Assembly (NCBI GenBank): GCA_001897825.1
Contig: MKUM01000072.1
Coordinates: 1 to 64,000, forward strand
Direction: 5' to 3'
From: Candidatus Amoebophilus sp. 36-38
GTDB taxonomy: Bacteria; Bacteroidota; Bacteroidia; Cytophagales; Amoebophilaceae
DNA length: 64,000 nucleotides
The notes beneath the pieces are model-generated. The model searched no databases, was not told the DNA's origin, and saw only the letters and a list, made by a program, of their open reading frames with translations. Shown here piece after piece: positions 1 through 9,848 of the stretch. Within the stretch, counting starts at the first letter, position 1; each line of letters starts with the position of its first letter. Both the position numbers and the translations under genes were made by a program.

Positions 1-361
1 GCCTCTATCTCATGCACTGCCAATGTGTGTGGAAGTTTACGTCCTAACACAGGACGCTCTATAAGTTTGGTAGGATCCCGATTTACGTGACCTTCCAATA
101 TCAGAAATTGGTAAAAACATCTAATGGCAGATAAGATACGTGCTTGGCTAGTTGCTCCTAGGCCCAACTCATGTAGGTAAATTAAGAAATTTCGCAAATG
201 GTTAGCTTCTACAGCTAGTGGGGATAAATCAAGTTTTTTTAACGCTATAAATTGCCAAAGTTTCCGTACATCTCCTCCATAAGCCCATATCGAATTTTCA
301 GCAAGAGAGCGTTCTAACTGTAAGTGCGCTTCAAATTGCTGGATGGATAGTTCCCAGGTCA
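1..361 (-). CDS. xerD: Tyrosine recombinase XerD-like, N-terminal part (C-terminus outside window)
   Basis: Manual reverse translation gives MTWELSIQQFEAHLQLERSLAENSIWAYGGDVRKLWQFIALKKLDLSPLAVEANHLRNFLIYLHELGLGATSQARILSAIRCFYQFLILEGHVNRDPTKLIERPVLGRKLPHTL; typical SAM-like N-terminal domain of XerC/D; open to the left edge. Confidence 0.85.
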
Positions 362-543
362 TAGTAGCTTAAAATAAACCAAATTTCTTGATCTCTTTGG
401 ACTCATATCGCTTTCTGCTTATCCATGTCTATCATTGATTTGTACGGCTCCCATTTAAAATTAAGACATCACCAGGAGAAAAAATTACCACTTGTATCAG
501 ATAACTACTACAGTCAGCAGCGCTTTAAATACCTTTCATCAAC

Positions 544-1863
544 TTAGTCCTTTCTCGTAATATGTTTATTGGTATCGGAAGTCAATTCCCCTTCGGTACT
601 AGCAACTACCACTGCTACAACTGCATCGCCGGTTATATTAGTAACCGTTCTACACATATCTAAAATACGATCAGGTGCTAGAATTAAAGCTAATCCTATT
701 CCAGGTATCCCTATGGCATGTAATATCATGGTGGTAGTAACCATAGCCCCTCCCGGCACACCAGCTACACCTATAGAAGAGATAGCCACATTCGCAATAA
801 TCATCAATTGGGTTTCTATCGATAATTTTATTCCTAGTGCTTGGGCAATGAAAACAATGGCAACTCCTTGATAAACAGCAGTTCCATCCATATTGACCGT
901 CGCACCAAGTGGTAAAACAAAACTGCTAATTTCCTCCGAAACACCCAAATGCTTTTCTACGCACTCCATGGTAACAGGCAACGCTGCTGAACTAGAACTT
1001 GTTGTAAAAGCGATCAGTTGAGCAGGACGCATTTCTTTAAGAAAAGTGAAATAGCTCGTATTACTAAAGAATCTCATAATAATAGGATAAATCACCAAAG
1101 TCATCACTGCTAAACCGATAATAACAGTTGCCACATACCATAAAAGGGCATAAAGTATTTCGAAAACTTCATGGGTATTACTACCACCCGCTATTTCTAT
1201 TAGTAAAGAAGAAACTAATGCAAAAACTCCAACCGGAGCTAATTTCATAATAAATCTAACGAGCTCTATAATTGCCTCATTAAGGCCTTCAAAAAATAAT
1301 ATAACCGGTTTACTTTTTCTCACTGGAATCTTAAGCAGAGCTATGCCCAGCATGGTTGCTACCACTACTACTTGTAACAAGTTTAAATTACTTCCTAGTG
1401 CTTGAAAAAGATTTTCAGGCACTAAGTCGACCAAAAATTGTAAGGGGCCTGATGTAGTTATTTGTTTAAGTGAACCTGCATGTTGCTCAACTTGAACTCC
1501 ATACAGGCGTAAAAGAGCATCTCTAGTTTGGGTAGATATAACTTCGCCTGGCCTCACCAGATTAGCAATTCCCAAGCCAAGTAACACGGCTATGATCGTA
1601 GTAACTGTGTAAATAAAAAAAGTTTTTCCACCAATTCTTGAAAGCTTAGTAGTATCCTCAATACTAGTTATACCTATGATTAAAGAAGCAAAAACCAATG
1701 GTATAGCTACCATTTTTAAACTATTTAAAAATAAGGTACCTACAGGTTTAATATAATTGATCGTAAAAGAGACAGGCCAACCTAGCTTAATACTCACGAT
1801 TGCAAAGCTTAGACCTAACACTAGCCCGATGAGTATTTGGATATGAAGTTCTATTTTTTTCAT
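544..1863 (-). CDS. Dicarboxylate/amino acid:cation symporter (SDF/DAACS family)
   Basis: 439 aa; FTTSSSSAALPVTMECVEKHLG and LPLGATVNMDGTAVYQ signatures of the sodium:dicarboxylate symporter family. Confidence 0.93.
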   Translation of the reverse strand: MKKIELHIQILIGLVLGLSFAIVSIKLGWPVSFTINYIKPVGTLFLNSLKMVAIPLVFASLIIGITSIEDTTKLSRIGGKTFFIYTVTTIIAVLLGLGIANLVRPGEVISTQTRDALLRLYGVQVEQHAGSLKQITTSGPLQFLVDLVPENLFQALGSNLNLLQVVVVATMLGIALLKIPVRKSKPVILFFEGLNEAIIELVRFIMKLAPVGVFALVSSLLIEIAGGSNTHEVFEILYALLWYVATVIIGLAVMTLVIYPIIMRFFSNTSYFTFLKEMRPAQLIAFTTSSSSAALPVTMECVEKHLGVSEEISSFVLPLGATVNMDGTAVYQGVAIVFIAQALGIKLSIETQLMIIANVAISSIGVAGVPGGAMVTTTMILHAIGIPGIGLALILAPDRILDMCRTVTNITGDAVVAVVVASTEGELTSDTNKHITRKD

Positions 1864-2300
1864 GTGAAGCTTATTTTATTGGCCTTACTTGATGGTAATT
1901 TCCCAGAATGATACGCAAGTGAATTAATTGGTAAATAAAAGCATATACAGCTCGCTAAAATTAGAAGATATAAATTAAAATATGACATATAGGTACTAGC
2001 TAGCTGATAAGTATATCAAATAATCTAAAAGTTAATCTCATGATTAAAAGTAAAATATTCACAACTAACAACTCTGTATTCTAGCCATTTATCTTAATAA
2101 CTATTTTGGAAGTATATCCCTATTTGTATGCCAATTTAAATTCGTAGAAAAGTTTTACGCTCAGTCCAATATGTTTTATGGTCAAATCAGACATTTTTAG
2201 CCATATAAATCTACAAATTTACAGGCAATTCGCATCTAAGGATACCTTTTGCCAAAAGCCAATTCATTATATTCAGATAAACCAATCCGTAGCTAATAAC

Positions 2301-2630
2301 TTATGCCTTAGTATCTTCTGAATCAGCATAACGATACATCAACTTACCTTCTAAAAATTCCTCCGTAGCGATCGTAGTTGGTTTAGGTAGTTTTTCGTAA
2401 AGTCTGGTTATTTCCGCCTGCTCTTGTTTAGCAGCCTTTTCCTCATCTTGTAAATCTTCTATATCATCCGATATAAAATCAGCCAACTTATTATCCAAAT
2501 CTTCTTTCATATGTAGTGCAACTTGACGAGCGCGCTTAGAAATAATAGCTACTGCCTCATATAGATTTCCCGTTGCAGCAGTTAATCCAGAAAAGTCCCT
2601 AGTAATCAAGGTATTAATTTTATATTTCAT
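2301..2630 (-). CDS. rpoZ: RNA polymerase omega subunit-like protein (Bacteroidetes RpoZ type)
   Basis: 109 aa; NLYEAVAIISKRARQVA motif followed by acidic region; located next to a bamD-like gene. Confidence 0.7.
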   Translation of the reverse strand: MKYKINTLITRDFSGLTAATGNLYEAVAIISKRARQVALHMKEDLDNKLADFISDDIEDLQDEEKAAKQEQAEITRLYEKLPKPTTIATEEFLEGKLMYRYADSEDTKA

Positions 2631-2649
2631 AGTATTTAGAGCTTATTAA

Positions 2650-3441
2650 TTATCTTACAAATTTATTAATTTTTTCAAGGACAATATTATATACTTTTTC
2701 TAACTCTTTGGCATATTTATTAGTTGGATACTTATCTAAAAATTCATGATAGAAAGTTATTACAACAAGTAACTTATCTAATTGTTCTTTAGGATCACTT
2801 TCCTCTGCCAATCGGTATTGAGCATTTATTTTTAAATAAAGAGCTTGTTCATTATAACTAGAATCTCCATATTCTTCTTGGAATCTCTCCAACTCTAATA
2901 CAGCAGCTTGGTAATGACCTAACTGATAGTATAGTTCAGCACTCTTAAAAGCTTTTAGGGCAAGCTTAGCTCGCAAGATACGACTATATTCATCTACTTG
3001 CTTTTGATAAGTACCCCCAGGATATTTATCTTTATACGACTTTACTACCTTGTACGCTTTTTCTGTTTGAGTTTGATCCAGGCGCACATCTGGCGTACTT
3101 AAATAAAGCGCATACCCTTGCATATATAGCGCTTCTTCTGCCTGAGCTACACGGGGGTAGGTTTTATAAAACTCTTCAAAGCAACGAGCACTGACCTTAT
3201 AAGATTTTTGATAAAAGAACGCATAAGCTTGGTAAAATTGAGCTAGAATTATTTCTTTTTTACCTTTGAGCATCGGCATAACCTCTTTGAACAACCGCAA
3301 GGCCTCGTAATAGTCTTTCGCTTCGTAGCGAGAGACGGCTTCTTGATACTTGCCCAGGTAATTACCCGAGGTAGTTCGTGCAGCACAAGAAGCGACTGCC
3401 AGTACTAAGCATATTATTTTAAAAAATCTAATATATAACAT
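2650..3441 (-). CDS. bamD: Outer membrane assembly lipoprotein BamD/YfiO-like
   Basis: 263 aa; lipobox (LVLAVASC), TPR-like helices, FYKTYPRVAQAEEALYMQGYALY pattern. Confidence 0.8.
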   Translation of the reverse strand: MLYIRFFKIICLVLAVASCAARTTSGNYLGKYQEAVSRYEAKDYYEALRLFKEVMPMLKGKKEIILAQFYQAYAFFYQKSYKVSARCFEEFYKTYPRVAQAEEALYMQGYALYLSTPDVRLDQTQTEKAYKVVKSYKDKYPGGTYQKQVDEYSRILRAKLALKAFKSAELYYQLGHYQAAVLELERFQEEYGDSSYNEQALYLKINAQYRLAEESDPKEQLDKLLVVITFYHEFLDKYPTNKYAKELEKVYNIVLEKINKFVR

Positions 3442-3492
3442 GGGCGCAAATTAACTTATAATTATAGTTTTTCAAAGTACAACTTAATTAAC

Positions 3493-3713
3493 TAGAGTTC
3501 TTGTAAAACCGTTGCCTTGAGTCCCCTGAGTTCGTCAGTAAGTGCATGTCAGGGATCCAGCCCTGACACCTCAATCCTCATGTGCTGTCAGGAATTTCCT
3601 CCTGACAGTCTAATTTGAGTGGCAGGAGTAACTCCCGCCACCACAAAATTCCGGTTTTTCACAAATTCCTTCCTGCTCAGATAAATTCAATTTTTGCTTT
3701 TGCAAGAACGCTA
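3493..3713. repeat. MITE-like repeat copy 1 with degenerate TIRs and three internal hairpin modules
   Basis: TAGAGTTCTTGTAAAACCG...GCTTTTGCAAGAACGCTA termini; internal TGTCAGGGATCCAGCCCTGACA, CTGTCAGGAATTTCCTCCTGACAG, GTGGCAGGAGTAACTCCCGCCAC. Confidence 0.65.
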
Positions 3714-3728
3714 CTATCCTAAATGACC

Positions 3729-5339
3729 TTATTTTCGTATCCTTTTTGCACGTTTGGGTTGCTTTTTTTTAGAAGCTTTTGAGATAACATTTTTTCTTGA
3801 CAGAAACTCTTCTATAGTAGGTTTTTCAGCAATCCGCCATATAAAGCCTGGTAGTTGCTTTTCATCTTCCACCATCTTATGAGGAGGATAAAAAACTCCT
3901 GTAGGTTGTACAAAAAAGCTAATTTTAGATAACGCTTCGTTTTTCATATCTATACGCATGTGGCTACATCGGATATAATTCATACCTACTAAATCTAAAC
4001 TATCACCAAGCGCAAAATACAGGCTTTCTCCATTACCTAATATATCAATATAGCTCATTTTATTTTCTTGGAAGTAAGCGATCATCTCTCTTCCCTTTAC
4101 CTGGTTATAATTACCCAATGTATCTTCAGAAATGATAAAAGCATCCGTATTAATACACATCTTTTCTAAAGATTCTTTATTGAGTACTATATTAATAGAA
4201 TCGGCCGTAATTTGGCTATCATAATTCCAAAAAACAGGTTTATTATAAAAATAAATCGTGGAGTCTAACGTATGATAGGCCATGGAGTCTGCCTTACCTT
4301 GTAAATTTGACTTATATATTTTTACATTATTATAAGCTAAAATCACATTATCTTGTAATTCGGTCTCTTGTTGCCGCTTATCTTCTATGGATTGAAGGGT
4401 ATCGGCTATCATGTATAGTGTATCCCCCTCTATAATTCGCTGTAATAAAGGATTCCCATATATTTCTGCTATTCCCTTATCTTGTGCATAATAACTGTAG
4501 TCACCTGTAATAGTTGATTTATGTTCTTTAGAAACCAACTCTACTTGCCCTGACGCACTATAATAATTTTTATCTCGATTACCTTTCATTAAGTTAGCAT
4601 ATATACTGTATTTATTGGTCTCTACCCTAGCTTTCCTAAAAAGGCCTTCTTTTGACTCGGTATTATACTCCCCGCCTTCCTGGGTGGTAATCGTTTCTCC
4701 CTCTTTGCCAACTATCTTTGTATTGCCTTTAAAAACAGCTAATTTAGTCTTCGTATAGTATCGAAGGGTATCTGTTTTTAGATCATACTCTTGATTATTA
4801 AGTTCTACTTGCCGATAGAAAACAGCTAGCTTATTTTTTTCATCATAGTAGCCAGATTCACTGCTTATCTCATCATTTCCTTGAATTAAAGTACCACCAT
4901 TTCTGAAATACCCTTTCTTATTTTTTACTTCATAATCAAGTTCATCGGTATAAAAGCTGAGTGTATCTTGTTGGTAGCTTATTGAATCCCGCAGTTGAGC
5001 TATTTTTTTATTGATATCATAGGTAACTCGTTTTGCCACCATAATACCACCCTCTCTATCAACCATCTGAAGATTTCCAGCAGCTTTAACGATCCCTTTT
5101 TGATCATAGTACTGGGCAGAGTCGGCATAGATCGTAAAATCTTCATGCACAAAAACTACATGGCCAGTAAGTTTCTTATAGGGCTCTTGTCCATTTTCTT
5201 TTTCACCACCCTCCAATTTCTCTGCCTTGTAGGTTACTTTATTTTTATGCTTTGCCCAGGTAACTACATAAAACCCCAAGGTAGCTATCAAGCAGGATAT
5301 CAAAATTTTATTTATTCGTATACATGCAAGGCGCATCAT
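3729..5339 (-). CDS. OstA/LptA-like protein (LPS transport/OstA-like N domain)
   Basis: 536 aa; signal anchor; repeated beta-strand pattern (AKLAVFKGNTKIVGKEGETITTQEGGEYNTESKEG) typical of Bacteroidetes OstA-like proteins. Confidence 0.75.
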   Translation of the reverse strand: MMRLACIRINKILISCLIATLGFYVVTWAKHKNKVTYKAEKLEGGEKENGQEPYKKLTGHVVFVHEDFTIYADSAQYYDQKGIVKAAGNLQMVDREGGIMVAKRVTYDINKKIAQLRDSISYQQDTLSFYTDELDYEVKNKKGYFRNGGTLIQGNDEISSESGYYDEKNKLAVFYRQVELNNQEYDLKTDTLRYYTKTKLAVFKGNTKIVGKEGETITTQEGGEYNTESKEGLFRKARVETNKYSIYANLMKGNRDKNYYSASGQVELVSKEHKSTITGDYSYYAQDKGIAEIYGNPLLQRIIEGDTLYMIADTLQSIEDKRQQETELQDNVILAYNNVKIYKSNLQGKADSMAYHTLDSTIYFYNKPVFWNYDSQITADSINIVLNKESLEKMCINTDAFIISEDTLGNYNQVKGREMIAYFQENKMSYIDILGNGESLYFALGDSLDLVGMNYIRCSHMRIDMKNEALSKISFFVQPTGVFYPPHKMVEDEKQLPGFIWRIAEKPTIEEFLSRKNVISKASKKKQPKRAKRIRK

Positions 5340-5446
5340 AGTACCTGGCTAATAGCTAATAATTATAATAAGTATTTAACTTTACGTGAACGAGCACGAG
5401 GATTTACCACCTTTAATAGGTAAAAGTAGCATAATTCTATGACTCT

Positions 5447-6829
5447 GTGACTTACAAATATAAACATATTAATTTAAGAGAACGGTTTTTATCCTTCATC
5501 AAGGAGCACCAACTCATACAATCTAACGAAATAGTGCTCCTAGCGGTGAGTGGTGGGGTAGATTCGGTGGTTATGAGTTATCTTTTTCATCAGTTGCAAT
5601 TAAATTTTGCGATCGCACACTGTAATTTTAGCCTACGCGGGGCTGATTCAGATGCAGACCAAGCTTTTGTGCAACGTCTAGCACAAGATTATCGCGTAAA
5701 TTTCTATACAAAACGCTTTGATACACAAGCTTATGCGCAAGAACACCAGCTATCTATCCAGATGGCTGCAAGAGCACTACGTTATCAATGGTTTAAAGAG
5801 CTTTGTCAGACTCACCACCTAGATAAACTCGCAACCGCTCATCATGCCAATGATTCTATAGAAACGCTCTTCTTCAATTTAATAAAAGGAACTGGCATTG
5901 CTGGGCTACATGGTATATTACCTAAACAAGAAAGTTTAATTAGGCCTTTACTTTTTGCTAATAAAGAAGACATCATTCAATATGCCCAAGCATATCAGCT
6001 CAAGTGGCGAGAAGACCTATCAAATATGAAAGATGATTATGCGAGAAATTTAATTAGAAATAGAGTAATCCCTCCTTTAAAACGGATCAATCCTAATTTA
6101 GAAACTACCATAACTACTACGATAGAAAGGACAACGCAGATAGAATCCTTTTTCAATGAGCAGTTGGCCCAGCTAAAACAAGAAATATTCCATCAAGAAG
6201 GCACTGTATATTATCTGGCCATCGAAAAAATTAAAGATAAGCCATGGGCTCCTGTAGTAGTATGGGAATGGCTTAAATCATTTGGTTTTAATTTTTCACA
6301 AATTAAAAATCTTCTACAGGCTTCCATACAAAGTGGCAAAATCATTTCTTCAAATACGCATCAGATTTATGTAGATCGAGCTCGATGGATATTAACAGAT
6401 CACAAACAAGCTGTAACTTCCAATATCTCTATGATAACTAGAGACACTACCAATATTATCCTTCCAGCACATCAGATGCAGATTAAAATTATGACTAAAA
6501 ATAAATACCAGATTATACATGATAAGCAGATAGCAGCCATAGATTTAGATAAGCTAAAATTCCCTTTACTCATTCGACCCTGGCAAGCTGGTGACTTTTT
6601 TTATCCACTAGGCATGCAAAAGAAAAAAAAACTAAGTGATTTCTTGATAGACCTTAAAGTACCGGTATTATTAAAACAAGGAATCTATGTACTGGTATCT
6701 GGAGGTAATATTGTATGGGTAATAGGCTATCGGCTTGATGATCGTTTCAAGATCAGTGAATGTACCGAACAGGTTTATGAAATTACTTTACTACCGTCTA
6801 ATGTGTTATCGAGCTATGACTTTAAATGA
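5447..6829 (+). CDS. tilS: tRNA(Ile)-lysidine synthetase
   Basis: 460 aa; SGGVDSVVM PP-loop, IRPLLFANKEDI, TilS C-terminal domain. Confidence 0.95.
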   Translation: MTYKYKHINLRERFLSFIKEHQLIQSNEIVLLAVSGGVDSVVMSYLFHQLQLNFAIAHCNFSLRGADSDADQAFVQRLAQDYRVNFYTKRFDTQAYAQEHQLSIQMAARALRYQWFKELCQTHHLDKLATAHHANDSIETLFFNLIKGTGIAGLHGILPKQESLIRPLLFANKEDIIQYAQAYQLKWREDLSNMKDDYARNLIRNRVIPPLKRINPNLETTITTTIERTTQIESFFNEQLAQLKQEIFHQEGTVYYLAIEKIKDKPWAPVVVWEWLKSFGFNFSQIKNLLQASIQSGKIISSNTHQIYVDRARWILTDHKQAVTSNISMITRDTTNIILPAHQMQIKIMTKNKYQIIHDKQIAAIDLDKLKFPLLIRPWQAGDFFYPLGMQKKKKLSDFLIDLKVPVLLKQGIYVLVSGGNIVWVIGYRLDDRFKISECTEQVYEITLLPSNVLSSYDFK

Positions 6830-7671
6830 GCACGCGTTTTATAATATCCAATAAGTAGCGTAGAAGGAATAATAAGCGCAGCCCCCAAATAATTATATTG
6901 ATTGGGTAGTTCCTGAAAGAAAACATAACCCGCCATCATAGAAATAAATAGCTCTAAATATCTAAAGGGCGCCAAAGAAGATGCACTAGCCAAGCTAAAA
7001 GCCCTAAGTAAAAAATATAAAATAAGATTACTTCCTATGCCTAATGCAACTAACAACATCAACTCGTAGGTCGTAGGAGTACGCCACACCCGTATAGTTG
7101 GAATAGCCACCAATACCATTGCTACTACGGTTGAATAAAACAACATACATAATATCGGTTCTCGGGTTACATATTTATTATTTAGAATATCTAACATAGC
7201 AAACAGTGCAGCAGCTACAATAAGAAACAGTGATCCCTTATTGAAACTACTACGATCGGGGTGTAGGATAAATAAGATACCTATAAAACCTCCCAATGTA
7301 GCCAACCACAAGGGCCAAGTAATATGCTCACGAAGGAATATAGGTGCTAATAAAAGCACGAAAATAGGGATAGTAAAACTCATAATAGTAGCCGTAGTAA
7401 TCGGAGATAATCTTACTCCTTGGCCCCATAGGCTTATCGCCAAGAAAATAAATACGCCTCTCAATAAATACATGATCCACCTATGGGTTGCGAAAGCACC
7501 TTTTCCTTGATAAATCATAATCGGTAGTAGCGTAAGAACACCAAAAGCAAACCTAAAAAAGGTTATTTCCCATGCATCTAAAGTATATCCTAGATACTTG
7601 GTAATAGCATCATTACTACAACTTACTATAAGGCTAAGAATAAACCAGAAAATCGCTTTGAAGTAACTCAC
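6814..7671 (-). CDS. DMT superfamily (EamA/RhaT-like) transporter
   Basis: 285 aa, about 10 TM helices; FRFAFGVLTLLP...LAPFRYLELFISMMAGYVFF EamA-type halves. Confidence 0.85.
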   Translation of the reverse strand: MSYFKAIFWFILSLIVSCSNDAITKYLGYTLDAWEITFFRFAFGVLTLLPIMIYQGKGAFATHRWIMYLLRGVFIFLAISLWGQGVRLSPITTATIMSFTIPIFVLLLAPIFLREHITWPLWLATLGGFIGILFILHPDRSSFNKGSLFLIVAAALFAMLDILNNKYVTREPILCMLFYSTVVAMVLVAIPTIRVWRTPTTYELMLLVALGIGSNLILYFLLRAFSLASASSLAPFRYLELFISMMAGYVFFQELPNQYNYLGAALIIPSTLLIGYYKTRAHLKS

Positions 7672-7683
7672 ACGTATAAACTA

Positions 7684-8811
7684 TTAATAGGCAATAAACT
7701 TTTTGGCAGCGTTCTGTTGGAAAGAAGCTTTAATCCATCCCCCTCCTATTACATCATCGTCTTCATAAAATACGGCAGCTTGGCCCGGTGCAATCGCACG
7801 TACACCTTTCCCAAAATATACCTTCATGATATCACCAGCTTGCTCAAGTACAGCGGGCGTACCAGAATCGTTATATCGTACCTTGGTAACACTATCTAGC
7901 ATGCGACCTCCTAAATCGACGTACTTACTCATATTTAGCTTATGTACGTACATACCATCCCTAGCTAGCTCATCAAATGTACCCAACACTACCCTATTTT
8001 TCTCTGGTTGTATTTCAGTGACATAAACGGGATATCCAAGCGCTATTCCTAACCCCTTACGCTGACCTATCGTATAAAACGGATATCCTTCATGCTGGCC
8101 TGCCACAGTACCATCTTCTAGGACGAATTCACCCCCTTGAACCTCTTTTTCTAAATTTTCCACCCTTCGTTTTAAAAATCCCCGGTAGTCATTATCAGGT
8201 ATAAAGCAAATTTCATACGATTCTGACTTGGTAACAAGCTCTTTGAATCCCCGCTGATTAGCTATTTCCCTTATTTCTGGTTTTGTGAATTGGCCGAGTG
8301 GCAGCAACGTACGGCTCAAACTAGTCTGAGAAACACCCCACAACGCATAGGACTGGTCTTTTTGTAGGTCTTTGCCTTTAGAGATGATATAACGCCCATT
8401 TTCATAACGTATATTCGCATAGTGGCCTGTAGCAATATATTCGCAATCGAGCTTATCAGCCCTTCTAAGCAGTGCATCCCATTTAATATGGGTATTACAT
8501 AAAACACATGGATTAGGCGTCCTACCTGCAAGATACTCACTGGTAAAATTACTAATTACATAATCTCCAAACTCTTCCCTAATATCCAAGATGGTATGCG
8601 GAAATCCAAGGGTTACTGCTAGATTGCGCGCATCATTGATAGAATCAAGACTACAGCATCCTGTTTCTTTCTTTTTCCCACCACTGCTTACGTAATCCCA
8701 GGTCTTCATAGTCAGTCCTACCACCTCATAGCCCTGTTCATGCAATAGCAGCGCCGTAATAGAACTGTCTATTCCTCCACTCATGGCTACTAGTACACGA
8801 CCTTTTTTCAT
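7684..8811 (-). CDS. mnmA: tRNA-specific 2-thiouridylase MnmA
   Basis: MKKGRVLVAMSGGIDSS, GRTPNPCVLCN, ATGHYA, IGQRKGLGIA; the ORF extends to 8892 but the internal Met at about 8811 is the likelier start. Confidence 0.93.
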   Translation of the reverse strand: MKKGRVLVAMSGGIDSSITALLLHEQGYEVVGLTMKTWDYVSSGGKKKETGCCSLDSINDARNLAVTLGFPHTILDIREEFGDYVISNFTSEYLAGRTPNPCVLCNTHIKWDALLRRADKLDCEYIATGHYANIRYENGRYIISKGKDLQKDQSYALWGVSQTSLSRTLLPLGQFTKPEIREIANQRGFKELVTKSESYEICFIPDNDYRGFLKRRVENLEKEVQGGEFVLEDGTVAGQHEGYPFYTIGQRKGLGIALGYPVYVTEIQPEKNRVVLGTFDELARDGMYVHKLNMSKYVDLGGRMLDSVTKVRYNDSGTPAVLEQAGDIMKVYFGKGVRAIAPGQAAVFYEDDDVIGGGWIKASFQQNAAKKFIAY

Positions 8812-8896
8812 AGGAAAATTGCGGATTAGATTAAAATTGAATATCCAGCAAAGATAGTAGTTATCAGCCTGTAATTCAAAATCCTTCAGCAAAATA

Positions 8897-8922
8897 CTCT
8901 TGCTCTTGCTCTTGCTCTTGCT
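8897..8922. repeat. Hexanucleotide SSR (CTCTTG)x4
   Basis: ctcttgctcttgctcttgctcttgct read directly. Confidence 0.9.
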
Positions 8923-9070
8923 TTGTACAACTGAGTGAGCGTTTTAAGTTTTTTTACTAGAGTTATGCAAGAAGTCCAACAAATTTAAAGTTTTGTAGAA
9001 AGGGGACGTTGGTAGTTATTATTAATTTAGTATTTTTATATATTGTTGGATATTTTTATAAAATTATGGC

Positions 9071-9517
9071 ATGAAATTCTATCTTGATACGTCTATTTTT
9101 GGAGGATTTTTTGACAAAGAATTTCGATATGCTACACAAGCTTTATTTGATTTTATTGAAAATAAGCGTATAACAATTATTTATTCAGATATATTAGAAA
9201 GTGAATTAGAATCTGCTCCGGAAGAAATTAGGTTATTGGCTACTGATAGCTTCATTCAAGCAGAGTATATAGATACAACTGAGGAGATGTTGGAATTAGC
9301 AGCACTTTATATTAAAGAGGGAGCCTTAACAGAGAAAAGCTTAAATGATACACAGCATATTGCCATTGCGACCATATCAGGAGTTAGCGCTATTATTAGT
9401 TGGAATTTTAAACATATGGCTAATTTCATGAAGATTCGGCAATATAATTCTATAAATTTACGTGAGGGATATAGAATGATTAATATACATACACCTAGAG
9501 AAATAATTGGAATATGA
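9071..9517 (+). CDS. PIN-domain protein (VapC-like putative toxin)
   Basis: 148 aa; MKFYLDTSIFGGFFD start, ILESELESAP, NDTQHIAIATISGVSAIISWNFKHM. Confidence 0.8.
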   Translation: MKFYLDTSIFGGFFDKEFRYATQALFDFIENKRITIIYSDILESELESAPEEIRLLATDSFIQAEYIDTTEEMLELAALYIKEGALTEKSLNDTQHIAIATISGVSAIISWNFKHMANFMKIRQYNSINLREGYRMINIHTPREIIGI

Positions 9518-9705
9518 AAGCACTAGAAATTATTAAAAATTTAAAACCTATAGAAGGATTTAAAGTTATGGAATGGGTTAGGGCAGTACGTGAAAAAGAA
9601 TATGAACTTTACAAGAGAGATCCAGAAGAATATTTCAGGCAATTAAGAAAAGCAGGAAAAAAGATGAGGGAACGTGCCAGCAAAGCCGAGAAGAATTTGG
9701 GTTAA
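9514..9705 (+). CDS. Small charged protein, possible antitoxin partner of the PIN protein
   Basis: 63 aa; 4-nt ATGA overlap with upstream PIN ORF. Confidence 0.6.
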   Translation: MKALEIIKNLKPIEGFKVMEWVRAVREKEYELYKRDPEEYFRQLRKAGKKMRERASKAEKNLG

Positions 9706-9848
9706 TGCAACATTTAAAAATTTTCTTTTAAATGTTATAAATAGCTGAAGCTAAGATTTATAGATGATCTTAATTTTATTCTACTCTATAGATCTAATGG
9801 AGCGACTGCTTCTGCGAGGCTACACCAGCAAACCTTCTAAAATTTCCT

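Noticed and set aside
569-871. 100-aa + strand ORF
   Set aside because: Antisense to the conserved SDF symporter; no recognisable domain.
4995-5423. 142-aa + strand ORF
   Set aside because: Mostly antisense to the OstA-like gene; looks like shadow translation.
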